This document shows positions 45,948-55,259 of a stretch of 64,000 bases of DNA, in pieces (positions within the stretch are counted from its first letter, which is position 1; each line of letters opens with the position of its first letter). Source of the DNA: Verrucomicrobiia bacterium (GTDB lineage: Bacteria; Verrucomicrobiota; Verrucomicrobiia; Opitutales; Cerasicoccaceae); NCBI GenBank assembly GCA_030432235.1, contig JAUIHT010000013.1, positions 1 through 64,000 of the forward strand, read 5' to 3'. A program made the translations under genes and the position numbers. The notes under the pieces were generated by a model. That model searched no databases and had not been told where the DNA came from. It was given only the letters and a program-made list of their open reading frames with translations.

Positions 45948-46901
45948 ATGAAGCCACCATATAATGCGGCCAAAGCGCCTTTATGGTTTGAGCCGAGCCT
46001 TCTTTTATCCGAGGCGTTCTATCCCTGGTACGAGAGATGTGAGGTCATGATAGAAGCCATGGAATCCGTCGTTAGCGAGGGGTTCTTCACGCGCATTGAG
46101 TGGATGGCGTCAGAACTGCCCGTAAATCAGCACCGACGTATTTGTAAGCTGCTTGAAGACAGCGGCTGTGAGCTCTCCCTCTGGGCCCCGCCTGAGATCG
46201 ATTCACCGGAACTCAGCCTGTCGTCGCTCGATAAAACGGTGCGGAGCGCCGCCGTCGAATCCATGCGCCGCCTGATCGGTGATGCGCTGGCTTGTGGTGC
46301 CAGCGCCGTCTGTGTTCGCAGTGGTCCGGACGTGGAGGGGATTAAGCGATCAAGCGCCCTTCAGGCACTCGAAGCCAGTCTGGTGGCGCTGTGCGAAGAG
46401 GCCGAGCAGTCCCCCCGACTCGAGATTCTGCTGGAGCCATTAGACCGGGATGCCCACAAGTACATGCTGGTCGGAGGGGCGAAAGATGCCATCGCACTCG
46501 CACGCCGGGTGCGTGTAGCCTCTCCCCGCTTCTCCCTGTGTTGGGACAGCGGGCACATGTTGCTCAACCACGAGGACCTACTGGAGTCGCTGGAGTTCTG
46601 CTGGCCCGTACTCTCGCAAATTCACATCTCCAGTCCGGTGCTGGCCCCACGACATCCGTGGTTTGGCGACACGCACATGTGTGTGGGCGAACCAGGCAGC
46701 GTGGTCGGTGCGGGCGAGGTGGCGGCCATACTCCAACGGACGAAGCAACTACAGGACGACAGCGACCGGACTATTGCCATCGCCATCGAGGAACGTAACT
46801 GGCCGGGGAAACCGGGTCGGGAGTTCGTGCGCCACGCACAGGAACTGCTGACTACAGCTATCGCACGAGTGGCGCGGGAGGAGCGAGTGGATGCCTGTTG
46901 A
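45948..46901 (+). CDS. Sugar phosphate isomerase/epimerase-like TIM barrel
   Basis: About 317 residues from the ATG at 45948; no signal peptide. The TIM-barrel strands SAVCVRSGPD, EILLEPLDRD, SLCWDSGHMLLNHED and QIHISSP, with Glu, Asp, His and His positions, resemble the AP-endonuclease-2/xylose-isomerase-like fold. Members isomerise or epimerise sugars and use a divalent metal. It overlaps the next gene by 11 bases. The likely job is conversion of the sugar freed by the upstream enzyme; the exact substrate is not readable. Confidence 0.75.
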   Translation: MKPPYNAAKAPLWFEPSLLLSEAFYPWYERCEVMIEAMESVVSEGFFTRIEWMASELPVNQHRRICKLLEDSGCELSLWAPPEIDSPELSLSSLDKTVRSAAVESMRRLIGDALACGASAVCVRSGPDVEGIKRSSALQALEASLVALCEEAEQSPRLEILLEPLDRDAHKYMLVGGAKDAIALARRVRVASPRFSLCWDSGHMLLNHEDLLESLEFCWPVLSQIHISSPVLAPRHPWFGDTHMCVGEPGSVVGAGEVAAILQRTKQLQDDSDRTIAIAIEERNWPGKPGREFVRHAQELLTTAIARVAREERVDAC

Positions 46902-47910
46902 GAAGACGATTCTCGGTCACCTGCCTATGGTCTATGCTGTCAGCGCTCAACGTATCGGCGATCAGCAGGTGTTTCTGGCTGCCACGGAATTGCATGGGCC
47001 CTGCCTAGCCTTTAATTCCTCTGACCCCAAACCCGTGGAAGTGTGGGATCGACCCGGTGGAACCATGAGCCTGGTCCCGGTGCACGACGGGAGTGGGCGC
47101 TTTCTGGCCATTCAACAGGCATGGCCGATCTACCATTTCGAGCACGCCAGAGTTGTGGATGTGCGTCCCACCGATAGCACCGCACATGTCTGGCAGTCGG
47201 CGAATGTCCTCGATCTCCCTTTCGCACATCGTCTGGCGTTGTTCGAGGGCTGGGTCATTGGTGCTACCATGGCTGGCGGAAAGACGGCCCAGGAGGACTG
47301 GTCATCGCCCGGCTCCGTTATCGCTGCACCGCTTCCGTCCGAATGGGGTACACCGCTGCGACCAAAGGCCATTTGCGAAGGCATCCGTCGTAATCATGGC
47401 ATGACCACAGCACGGCTCGACGGTCTGTCGCGTCTGTTTGTGTCGGGCATTGACGGTGTATTCATGCTGACAGCCCCGCCTCAGGATGACGGGGAATGGG
47501 CCTGTCGGCGGTTACTCAACCACGATGTCAGCGACATGGCCGTCTTCGACATTGATGGCGACGGCGAGCCCGAATTGATCACCATCGAGCCGTTTCACGG
47601 CGACTGCCTGGTCTTCTACAAGCGCGTTGGCGGGGGATGTTGGCGCGCGGTGGCCCGATTAGCGATCAACTTTGGCCACGTTGTCTGGGCGGGGAGTTTG
47701 AACGGACGCCCGGCATTGATCGTCGGCAATCGAGGGGGGAATAAGGCTATTGTCCTCATGCGTCCGCGTCGGCAGGGGACGCTGGAAATGTCGATTGAAA
47801 CCCTCGACACCGGAACCGGGCCGGCCAACATCGTGGTAATCGGCTCAGATACGATCCTCTCCGCTAACCATGCTGCCGGCGAAATCGCTCTCTACCGAGT
47901 CAGGGACTGA
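46891..47910 (+). CDS. Cytoplasmic propeller-like protein of unknown function
   Basis: 339 residues without a signal peptide. One FG-GAP-like motif, DIDGDGEPELITIEPFHGD, and several repeats with W/F-G patterns suggest a beta-propeller. Its start overlaps the isomerase gene by 11 bases, so it is made with it. Similar proteins turn up next to sugar isomerases in verrucomicrobial and planctomycetal clusters, but no function is known to me. Confidence 0.65.
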   Translation: MPVEKTILGHLPMVYAVSAQRIGDQQVFLAATELHGPCLAFNSSDPKPVEVWDRPGGTMSLVPVHDGSGRFLAIQQAWPIYHFEHARVVDVRPTDSTAHVWQSANVLDLPFAHRLALFEGWVIGATMAGGKTAQEDWSSPGSVIAAPLPSEWGTPLRPKAICEGIRRNHGMTTARLDGLSRLFVSGIDGVFMLTAPPQDDGEWACRRLLNHDVSDMAVFDIDGDGEPELITIEPFHGDCLVFYKRVGGGCWRAVARLAINFGHVVWAGSLNGRPALIVGNRGGNKAIVLMRPRRQGTLEMSIETLDTGTGPANIVVIGSDTILSANHAAGEIALYRVRD

Positions 47911-47988
47911 TGGCTCTGCTATATCGTTACCTGTGACTGTAATATTCCCAAGAAAATCAATAAGGCCCTAAAGATAGTCCAAATCACG

Positions 47989-48132
47989 ATGAATAGAGCA
48001 GCTACCAGCTTGGCGGCAACCTACTTGTTATTGGCTTCGGCTTTTTGGGTATTGGAAAGCCTGGCGAAAGTTGTTGATCGGCCGAACATTATTTTCAGTA
48101 TGGCTGATGATCTCGGATACGGTGACCTTTGA
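47989..48132 (+). pseudogene. Sulfatase, N-terminal fragment cut by an IS end
   Basis: Forty-seven codons: a signal-peptide-like start (LAATYLLLASAFW) and then RPNIIFSMADDLGYGDL, the metal-binding first motif of formylglycine sulfatases. The frame stops at TGA (48130-48132), which is also the first three bases of the IS3-type terminal repeat. The active-site CxPxR and the rest of the enzyme are absent beyond the element, so this is a dead remnant rather than a simple insertion. Confidence 0.8.
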
Positions 48133-48587
48133 CCCGCTCCCTTAAAACTGATCCGCGGTAGTGTGATTATTTTTCTGGCCTAGTTGGGTTTAAACGAAAG
48201 AAATCCGAGCAATGGGCAGACGAGGGAAACGATACAGCGAAGAGCAAATCATCTAAGTGCTGCGACAGGTTGATGGTGATCGCAAGATCGTGGAAGTCTG
48301 CCGCGAGTTAGGGATGAGAGAACGGACCTATCACTTGCGGAAAGAGCAGTACACGAGGGGATGGACATCAATGAGCTGCTTAACACTGAGATATTTTTCT
48401 CCCTGCCCTAGGGCAGGTAAAAGCTTGAACAATATCGCCTCGATTATAATACTCATAAACCACACAATTTGCTGGGCTATCGGTCTCCGGCTGAATACGC
48501 CCAGCAAGCTGTATCCAAAACGATAACCACCCGACACGATCAGAGAAACCTAACACCACTACTGCACTGAAGATCGGGAGCAGGTCA
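48130..48587. mobile_element. Internally deleted IS3-family insertion sequence
   Basis: The ends are TGACCCGCTCCC (48130-48141) and GGGAGCAGGTCA (48576-48587), an inverted repeat with one mismatch. Inside are an OrfA fragment (from 48212, MGRRGKRYSEEQII, then a stop, then VLRQVDGDRKIVEVCREL) and an OrfB tail (YNTHKPHNLLGYRSPAEYA near 48430-48525). About two thirds of a normal 1.2-1.4 kb element is missing. No target duplication is visible, so a later deletion removed one flank. Confidence 0.82.
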
Positions 48588-48688
48588 TCATCAAATCTGG
48601 ATTAACTTAAGGATTCCAAACAGTTTTTTACCTTTGAATGGGAATCATCTATTAACCATAGAACCCTACCCGCGCTGGGTGCTTCGTA

Positions 48689-49735
48689 ATGGCCAGTTCT
48701 AAAATATCTGTAGGCCTGGGCCAGGTTGCGGCCAAGGCGGGAGTATCGGCGATGACGGTCTCGCGAGTTTTCCGAAACTCGCCGCATGTTTCGCCGGAAA
48801 TGCGCCGTCGAGTTGAGGAGGCGGCAAAGGCTCTTGGCTATCGACCAGATCCAAACATTGCACGGCTGATGGATTTGGTGCGTTCGCGACGCACTCGGCA
48901 TTCTCACGCTGTACTGGCTCTGGTGCGAGACGATTTACTTAATAGCGAGTTACACAACGAGGCTTACCGATACATATCAATCGACGATATCCGTAAGGGG
49001 GCCGAGAAGTGGGGCTACGACGTGGCTGAGTTTTGGTTGGGCAAAAATGATTTGAAACCTGAACGATTGAACGAGATTTTATTAGCCCGCGGCATTGAGG
49101 GTATCCTCATTTCTCCACAGTCCATCGGTTCGTTTTCTGCCAATCTGGATTACTCATGTTTTGCATCAGTTACCTTTGGGTACGGGCTGAGCACACCTCA
49201 AATTGATCGGGCTAGCACGAATATGATGGATGGCATACTGACCGCGATGCGCGTACTGGAGAAGCGGGGTTATCAACGTATCGGAGTCGCTGTCACACAA
49301 TGGGTGAACACACGTGCCGACCACACATATTCGGGTGCGGTTCTGCATTATCAGCAAGGAAAAGCGAAGTCACAGCGAGTACCGTTTTTCTTATTGCCAC
49401 ATGATGAGCTTGAGCTGAACAAGAAGAAATTTTGTGAGTGGGTGAAACGATACAAGCCAGATGCCATCATTACCTTTTATAAACCTGTCGTGGGCTGGCT
49501 ACGCGAACAGCTCGGTCTGCGCATTCCGCAAGATATTGGGCTGGTGGCCCATGACTGGGATCCTGGCATGACTGAATTTGCGGGGATTGATCATCGTCGC
49601 GAGTACGTAGCTGCCGCCGCGGTGGACATGCTGGCGCGTCAACTCCAGCATAACGAACATGGCATACCGGAAGTTGCGCGGCAGATACTTATCCCACCGC
49701 GATTTGTGGATGGCCCGAGTATACGCGAAGCATAA
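48689..49735 (+). CDS. LacI-family transcriptional regulator
   Basis: 348 residues. The helix-turn-helix VAAKAGVSAMTVSRVFRNSP is close to consensus, with the hinge ALGYRPDPNIARLM. The sugar-binding domain is longer and less typical, resembling the verrucomicrobial LacI/GntR-like group (GYQRIGVAVTQW, IPQDIGLVAHDWDPG). It is followed convergently by a pseudopilin gene. It is a candidate to bind the TGTTAKNATAACA palindromes, though the nearest lies 1.8 kb away. Confidence 0.9.
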   Translation: MASSKISVGLGQVAAKAGVSAMTVSRVFRNSPHVSPEMRRRVEEAAKALGYRPDPNIARLMDLVRSRRTRHSHAVLALVRDDLLNSELHNEAYRYISIDDIRKGAEKWGYDVAEFWLGKNDLKPERLNEILLARGIEGILISPQSIGSFSANLDYSCFASVTFGYGLSTPQIDRASTNMMDGILTAMRVLEKRGYQRIGVAVTQWVNTRADHTYSGAVLHYQQGKAKSQRVPFFLLPHDELELNKKKFCEWVKRYKPDAIITFYKPVVGWLREQLGLRIPQDIGLVAHDWDPGMTEFAGIDHRREYVAAAAVDMLARQLQHNEHGIPEVARQILIPPRFVDGPSIREA

Positions 49736-49746
49736 GCTTCTAAAAG

Positions 49747-50502
49747 TTATTCGAACCCTCTCCAACGCTCAATGGTCAGAGTCTCGAGGTAATCAGGGCC
49801 AACCGACTTTACCGCGCCATCGGCCATGAGGACATTCATGTGGCCCTTGTGCCGAAAAGACAGGTATTTCATCTCCTCTGGTGCTTTTTCCATATCAGAG
49901 ACGACTTGCTGCCATCTCGCGAAATAGTTGCTCTGTACGTTAAAGGTGGGAAGTAGGGGTGCATCGTACACGAGAGGCGTGTTCCCGGGGTCTGCAATTG
50001 TCTGGATATTCCGGGCAATAAAGCGCGATGTAGCGAGGCCTTCCCCAGATATACCATACATTGCCTCGCTGCCGTTGTAGGCCATTTTAATCTCACCCCT
50101 GCCAGACTTGCCAGTGGGAGTCTCCGCGGAAGGGCAGACAAAGATTTCATTATCCCATACATGGTTAGAAGCATTTGCCCGGCGAGACTGGGGCAGATAC
50201 TCTTCGAGATCACGAGACCAGCGGGAATTGGGCGATTTGGTGATAGGCTGTATCGTAGGGTCGGTAGCGCGCGTGGCGATGGGGAGGTTGCCGTCATGAT
50301 CGGCTGCATAGAGATGCAGCGTTGCCATGATCTGACGGAGGTTGCTTGTACATTCAGTCTGATGGGCGGACTCGCGGATGGAACCAACAAGAGGGATGAG
50401 TATGGCAGCAAGCACACCGATGATAGCGATGACGGCGAGCAACTCGATCAACGTGAAGGCGCGATCAGAATGAAAGCGGGATATAGGAAGGGCGTGGCGC
50501 AT
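49747..50502 (-). CDS. Type II secretion-type pseudopilin
   Basis: About 251 residues from the ATG at 50502. The leader is followed by AFTLIELLAVIAIIGVLAAI, the class III prepilin cleavage motif and helix. The rest (CTSNLRQIMATLHLYAADHDG and KGHMNVLMADGAVKSV) is the globular part common in verrucomicrobial and planctomycetal pseudopilins. These genomes carry many such proteins, often next to glycan genes. It lies 62 bases after the PEP-CTERM gene and may be co-transcribed. Confidence 0.85.
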   Translation of the reverse strand: MRHALPISRFHSDRAFTLIELLAVIAIIGVLAAILIPLVGSIRESAHQTECTSNLRQIMATLHLYAADHDGNLPIATRATDPTIQPITKSPNSRWSRDLEEYLPQSRRANASNHVWDNEIFVCPSAETPTGKSGRGEIKMAYNGSEAMYGISGEGLATSRFIARNIQTIADPGNTPLVYDAPLLPTFNVQSNYFARWQQVVSDMEKAPEEMKYLSFRHKGHMNVLMADGAVKSVGPDYLETLTIERWRGFE

Positions 50503-50564
50503 AAGCTCGAACAGAACCAATACGTGTTGCGGGGATATGAAGCTGAGCACTAGGGGGCGCCGTA

Positions 50565-51446
50565 TCAGGCACCTTTTTTATAGCGTCTGATACCGAGCCC
50601 GATAAGGGCAGTGAGGCCGACGATGAATGCGAAGCCGGAGGGCTCGGGTACCACGCTGACATTAACGTTGTCGACGAGGCCGTCACCGAAAGCGTTGCCC
50701 CAGGCAAAGGCGATCGTATCGAAGTCAGACACCAGATAAGTGGTTTCCTCAAAGCTGGTGGTTACCGTATTTACACCATCAGTGATTGAGTAGGAGATGT
50801 TCAGATTGCCACTTCCAAGAAGTTGTACCGCTACAGTGATATCGTAAGCCGTATTTTGAACCATAGCGAAAGTGTCCTCTGGGGTAATAGTGGAAAGAAG
50901 CCCACCGGTCGTACCGCCAACCCAGCCATTACCGCTGCTCAAGGAGGAGAAGATGGGGCCGGCGTCTTCAGTGCGCCCGTAGGTGGAAACTTTTTGGTTC
51001 GCAGGGTTAACAAAAAAACCGTAGCCACTCATCACAATATTTGGGTTCCCGTCTGATGTTAGTTGGGAACTGCCGGAATGAAGCAGGCCGATACGCAATA
51101 TCCTGTCTGCGTCACTGGGGGTTATAGAGCTTGGGGTGATGTTGAGCGTAGCTGTAATGGTTTCTCCGGCGGACAGAGAGATGGGCGAATTCGTGGGGGC
51201 GTAATAAGCAACTCCGTGACGAATCGTGGCGCTCGTTGGTCCATTCTCAAGTGCGTATACCCCGGGAGAGGTCTCCACCATGCTTAGGTTATTGAAGGAC
51301 TGAAACCACTGTGCGGAATCAGGCAGGTCCTGGATTTCGCGGCTGCCGTTGCTAAAGTCCTGATCCAGGATCACTGTGGCATTCGCGCAAAGGGGCAGTA
51401 TTACAGTCAGGGCGAGGGTCTTCATGGATGTTCGTACGATATTCAT
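50565..51446 (-). CDS. PEP-CTERM protein with one copy of the new domain
   Basis: About 293 residues from the ATG at 51446 (51425 also possible). Signal peptide (LALTVILPLCANAT), then the 240-residue domain, starting QDFSNGSREIQDLPDSAQWF and ending FAWGNAFGDGLVDNVNVSV, then PEP-CTERM tail VPEPSGF, helix and RRYKKGA. It is the anchored version of the family at 32527 and in the 34827 protein. Both a GntR-type and a TGTTA-type palindrome lie upstream, the only gene here with both. Confidence 0.82.
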   Translation of the reverse strand: MNIVRTSMKTLALTVILPLCANATVILDQDFSNGSREIQDLPDSAQWFQSFNNLSMVETSPGVYALENGPTSATIRHGVAYYAPTNSPISLSAGETITATLNITPSSITPSDADRILRIGLLHSGSSQLTSDGNPNIVMSGYGFFVNPANQKVSTYGRTEDAGPIFSSLSSGNGWVGGTTGGLLSTITPEDTFAMVQNTAYDITVAVQLLGSGNLNISYSITDGVNTVTTSFEETTYLVSDFDTIAFAWGNAFGDGLVDNVNVSVVPEPSGFAFIVGLTALIGLGIRRYKKGA

Positions 51447-51493
51447 GGGATAGTCGGTATAGTTTTGGGGTTTGTGATAGCGTGAAGTAACAC

Positions 51494-51511
51494 AGAAGTG
51501 TATACACAATA
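51494..51511. promoter_or_regulatory. GntR-type palindromic operator 3
   Basis: AGAAGTGTATACACAATA, core GTGTATACAC, 48 bases before the PEP-CTERM start. Confidence 0.55.
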
Positions 51512-51565
51512 GATTTATTCAGGAAAAATATGGTAGTACAGCCTAAATAAGTCAAATGCGGCATC

Positions 51566-51580
51566 GTGTTATGATAACAG
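51566..51580. promoter_or_regulatory. TGTTA-type palindromic operator 5
   Basis: GTGTTATGATAACAG, on the PEP-CTERM side of the gap. Confidence 0.5.
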
Positions 51581-51809
51581 AAGAGGTGTGGGACGAGTTC
51601 TGCGTGAGTTGTAAGCGAAAGCTACCTTATCGATGAAGACGCCTCCTAAAGTATTGCGTCAGACGATTACAATTGTGTCGAGCTCCCCAAAAACCTGGAA
51701 TCGCTTTCCTCAAAGCTGATATTGATAGTATCATCCCATCGGTGAGCATTTAAGGAATATCGAGAGGGCCAATAGCAAGCCGCTAATCCAATCGTCATAC
51801 ACAGCACTT

Positions 51810-51824
51810 ATGTTAGTATAACAC
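51810..51824. promoter_or_regulatory. TGTTA-type palindromic operator 6
   Basis: ATGTTAGTATAACAC, 108 bases before the sulfatase start. Confidence 0.55.
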
Positions 51825-51931
51825 ACCAAGCCCCTTGCTGATACCATGCACTTATGACAAAGGTAGGCTTCATCCCTAGTCAAAGCGCAACCCATCTATA
51901 GCGAAGCGCATTATCTCGTACCCTATTACCT

Positions 51932-53455
51932 ATGTTTATGAATAATACCAAAAGTGCTCTTTTCTTCGCATTCACCTTTGTTTTTTCGGCACTATACGTT
52001 TCTGCTGATGACAAACCCAATATCCTGATTCTCTATGCGGATGATATTGGGTACGGTGACTTGGGGTGCTACAACTCAGAGTCCAAGATACCAACGCCAA
52101 CCCTGGATAAGCTGGCACAGGAGGGGATGCGTTTTACGGACGGACATTCATCATCAGGGATATGTAGCCCAAGCCGCTATGCCTTGCTGACCGGTCGCTA
52201 CCATTGGAGAAAATTTCACCATATTGCCGAGTCCTTTGGAGCATCAAAGTTCAGTCCCGAGGAACTAACTTTACCTGAAATGCTGCAAGAAAATGGCTAC
52301 ACAACAGCCGTCATTGGCAAGTGGCATCTCGGGTGGGACTGGGATTCCATCCGTAATCCGGGGGCGAAGCCCGAGAAACAAGGCAAACGGCTGGCCTGGC
52401 AACCGGACGACTTTGACTGGTCGAAACCCATCCCGGATGGCCCCCTTGACCACGGATTCGATTACTACTTCGGAGACAATGTGATTAACTTCCCGCCCTA
52501 TGTGTGGATTGAAAACAACAGGGTTCTGGATGTTCCGGATACCATGATTGATACTGAAAACTACAATCCCGCCAAGGAGGGGTATTGCGAAATCCGCCCC
52601 GGCCCGATGGTCACCGGATGGGACCCCTATGATAACATCCCAACCACGACGGCAAAGGGAGTGGAGAAGATAAAAGAGTACGCTGAGCAGAATAAGCCCT
52701 TTTTCCTCTACTTTGCCTTTCCTTCTCCCCATCAGCCCATCATCCCCCATGATGAATTTGACGGGACATCCCAGGCCGGCCCCTACGGTGATTATGTTGT
52801 CGAGACCGACGCTGCATGCGGGACGCTACTCAAAGCGCTCGAAGAAGCTGGCGTTGCCGATAATACCATTGTCATCTTCACCGCGGACAATGGAGCCGAG
52901 CACTATGCGTATAAACGCGACGAGCGATTTGACCACTGGTCATCTTATCCTTTGCGTGGCGTCAAACGGGATATTTACGAAGGTGGCCATCGTGTTCCCT
53001 TTATTGTCAGATGGCCTGGCGTTGTCTCACCCGATTCAGTAAGCAACGCACTCGTATCTCAAATAGACATTATGAGAACCTTGGCAGCTGTATTGAATGT
53101 ATCGCTTCCTGAAGATCAGGCCATAGATTCATACAGTCTACTGCCCATTTTAGAAGGGAAAGCAAAAACTGCCCACCAGTCCCTTGTCCACAACACCTAC
53201 CAAGATAGATATGCGATACGGTATGACGATTGGGTGCTGATAGACTGTGAGACTGGATACATGCAAGGGAAGAAGCGTCATGAAAAGTGGGAAGAAAGGC
53301 ACGCTTATCCTGAAGATGATTCATCTCCGGTAGAACTCTATGATTTAAGCACCGATATTGGCCAAAAAAACAATGTGGCCGCAGCACATCCCGAAGTAGT
53401 TGAGAAGCTCAAGAAAGAACTCAATAGTATTAGACAAAGCCCAAGCACTCTCTGA
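51932..53455 (+). CDS. Secreted S1-type sulfatase
   Basis: 507 residues with a signal peptide (cleavage near VSADD). [19 protein letters not shown] gives the metal-binding Asp pair. [13 protein letters not shown] is the formylglycine signature with an intact Cys. VIGKWHLG and [10 protein letters not shown] complete the active site. It needs a maturase or formylglycine-generating enzyme, which is not in this window. It removes sulfate esters from a polysaccharide. A TGTTA-type palindrome lies upstream and a second sulfatase 131 bases downstream. Confidence 0.92.
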   Translation: MFMNNTKSALFFAFTFVFSALYVSADDKPNILILYADDIGYGDLGCYNSESKIPTPTLDKLAQEGMRFTDGHSSSGICSPSRYALLTGRYHWRKFHHIAESFGASKFSPEELTLPEMLQENGYTTAVIGKWHLGWDWDSIRNPGAKPEKQGKRLAWQPDDFDWSKPIPDGPLDHGFDYYFGDNVINFPPYVWIENNRVLDVPDTMIDTENYNPAKEGYCEIRPGPMVTGWDPYDNIPTTTAKGVEKIKEYAEQNKPFFLYFAFPSPHQPIIPHDEFDGTSQAGPYGDYVVETDAACGTLLKALEEAGVADNTIVIFTADNGAEHYAYKRDERFDHWSSYPLRGVKRDIYEGGHRVPFIVRWPGVVSPDSVSNALVSQIDIMRTLAAVLNVSLPEDQAIDSYSLLPILEGKAKTAHQSLVHNTYQDRYAIRYDDWVLIDCETGYMQGKKRHEKWEERHAYPEDDSSPVELYDLSTDIGQKNNVAAAHPEVVEKLKKELNSIRQSPSTL

Positions 53456-53515
53456 CGCGTGACCTGTGCCTACACTCAACTCGATTATTCCTTAGCACTT
53501 GATATCCGCCAGGCT

Positions 53516-53530
53516 TTAATCGAAGTCACC
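53516..53530 (+). repeat. Variant TAATCGAAGTCACC repeat
   Basis: TTAATCGAAGTCACC lies in the short gap between the two sulfatase genes. It shares the first ten bases with the copy at 60089. Confidence 0.35.
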
Positions 53531-53586
53531 TAAAAGCAATGTAATGGTTCAATCGTCTCAGGCGAAGTTAACGTTCAGTCGCGCCA

Positions 53587-55113
53587 ATGATACCTCTTCG
53601 ATATAAATCTATTTATTGCGGTGTTCGCTCTTTAGCATTGTTGACCGTGCTGGGCATGGGGAGCTCATATGCTGCTACCGGTGATGGCCTCCCCTTTCAC
53701 GTCGCTACTGAGTCAAAGCGCCCAAATATCATTTTGATAATGACAGACGATCAGGGCTACGGCGATCTTGGTTGTCACGGACACCCCTTTCTGAAAACGC
53801 CGAATCTTGACCAGCTGTATGCACAGAGCACTCGTTTTACGGACTTTCATGCCAGCCCGACCTGCTCTCCAACCAGAGCAGCGCTGATGTCTGGTCGGGC
53901 GCCGTTTAAGAATGGCGTCACGCACACGATTTTGGAGAGAGAGCGAATGAGTCTCGATGCAACGACGATTGCTGAGGTGCTCAAATCGGCGGGTTACTCA
54001 ACGGCCATTTTCGGTAAATGGCATTTGGGGGATTCAGACCCATATCAGCCCGAAAATCGTGGCTTCGATGAAGTTTTTATCCACGGAGGAGGTGTTATCG
54101 GGGAAAGCTACCCGGGTTCGGCTGCAGATGTGCCTGTAAACAAGAAAAATCAGTATTTCGATCCGGTTATAAAACACAATGGCCGCTTCATAAAAACCCA
54201 GGGTTATTGTACGGATGTTTTTTTTAGAGAGACCTTGGGGTGGATCAAAGAGCATAAAGATGAAGATAATCCCTTCTTTGTCTATTTGGCTCCGAACGCA
54301 CCTCATGGCCCGTATATTGTGGCAGAAAAGTACAGGAAGCCATTTGAGGGACTGTGTGATAGTAGAGCTGCCGCTTTTTATGGAATGATCGTCAATATCG
54401 ATGAAAACATAGGGCTGCTTATGCAAAAACTGAGCGAGTGGGGACTCGCTGATAACACGCTTCTTATCTTCATGACGGATAACGGCAGCGCTGTCGGTTG
54501 GAAGATCTATAATGCGGGAATGCGTGGTGGAAAAACCACGGTCAATGAGGGGGGTACCCACGTTCCACTTTTTATGCGCCTGCCAAATAACATTCAGGAG
54601 GGAGTGGATATCAACCAACTAACGCGCCATGTTGATTTGTTCCCGACCCTGGTTGAGGTAGCTGGCGCTAAAATGCCAGATGGCCTGGATTTGGATGGGC
54701 GCAGCCTAGTCCCGCTGCTTCAGGATTCTGAGGCGAATTGGGGCGATCGAAATACTTTTTTTCACAAGGCGCGGTGGGGTCAGGAGGGCGCGCCGGGCTT
54801 CTGGGGCACCCGGAAAACGAGAGTGGAGAATGCCAAAAATCGAGATTTTGCGGTAAGAAGCGAAAGATGGCGCTTAGTTGGTGAATCGCTCTATGATATC
54901 CAGCAGGATCCGGGCGAGCTACATAATGTGGCTGATGAATATCCGGATGTTGTTGCGGCAATGAGAGCGGAATACAACGCATGGTGGGATGAGGTCCGGC
55001 CACTGATGGTTAACGAAAATGCACCCCTGGATGTGCCCAAGCCTTTCGTTGAGCAATATGAAAGGCAGGTTGCTCAAGAGGGAATCCCCCAGTGGGAGGA
55101 GCCTCAATTGTAG
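53587..55113 (+). CDS. Secreted S1-type sulfatase
   Basis: 508 residues with a signal peptide (GMGSSYAATG). PNIILIMTDDQGYGDLGC holds the Asp pair, TCSPTRAALMSGR the formylglycine Cys, FGKWHLGD the Lys/His pair and FMTDNGSAVGW the last metal ligands. It belongs to another S1 subfamily than its neighbour, so the two probably remove sulfate at different positions. The C-terminal tail ends with QWEEPQL. It converges on the aldolase-lactonase-symporter operon. Confidence 0.92.
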   Translation: MIPLRYKSIYCGVRSLALLTVLGMGSSYAATGDGLPFHVATESKRPNIILIMTDDQGYGDLGCHGHPFLKTPNLDQLYAQSTRFTDFHASPTCSPTRAALMSGRAPFKNGVTHTILERERMSLDATTIAEVLKSAGYSTAIFGKWHLGDSDPYQPENRGFDEVFIHGGGVIGESYPGSAADVPVNKKNQYFDPVIKHNGRFIKTQGYCTDVFFRETLGWIKEHKDEDNPFFVYLAPNAPHGPYIVAEKYRKPFEGLCDSRAAAFYGMIVNIDENIGLLMQKLSEWGLADNTLLIFMTDNGSAVGWKIYNAGMRGGKTTVNEGGTHVPLFMRLPNNIQEGVDINQLTRHVDLFPTLVEVAGAKMPDGLDLDGRSLVPLLQDSEANWGDRNTFFHKARWGQEGAPGFWGTRKTRVENAKNRDFAVRSERWRLVGESLYDIQQDPGELHNVADEYPDVVAAMRAEYNAWWDEVRPLMVNENAPLDVPKPFVEQYERQVAQEGIPQWEEPQL

Positions 55114-55259
55114 GTCTTCAATGAAGCCTGGGTGACTCTGCCAAACATTTTCTACCCTTAATACTCGATGCTTCACATTGGGGCGATCCCGGTCAGGCTA
55201 ATAATTTAGATCCGGTTTCCTAACGAATGTGGAGAATAACAACTCCCCAGGCATGGCGG

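Larger units (their letters stand above)
51447..51931. promoter_or_regulatory. Divergent control region, PEP-CTERM / sulfatase
   Basis: 485 bases with three palindromes (51494, 51566, 51810) and no supported gene. Confidence 0.5.
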
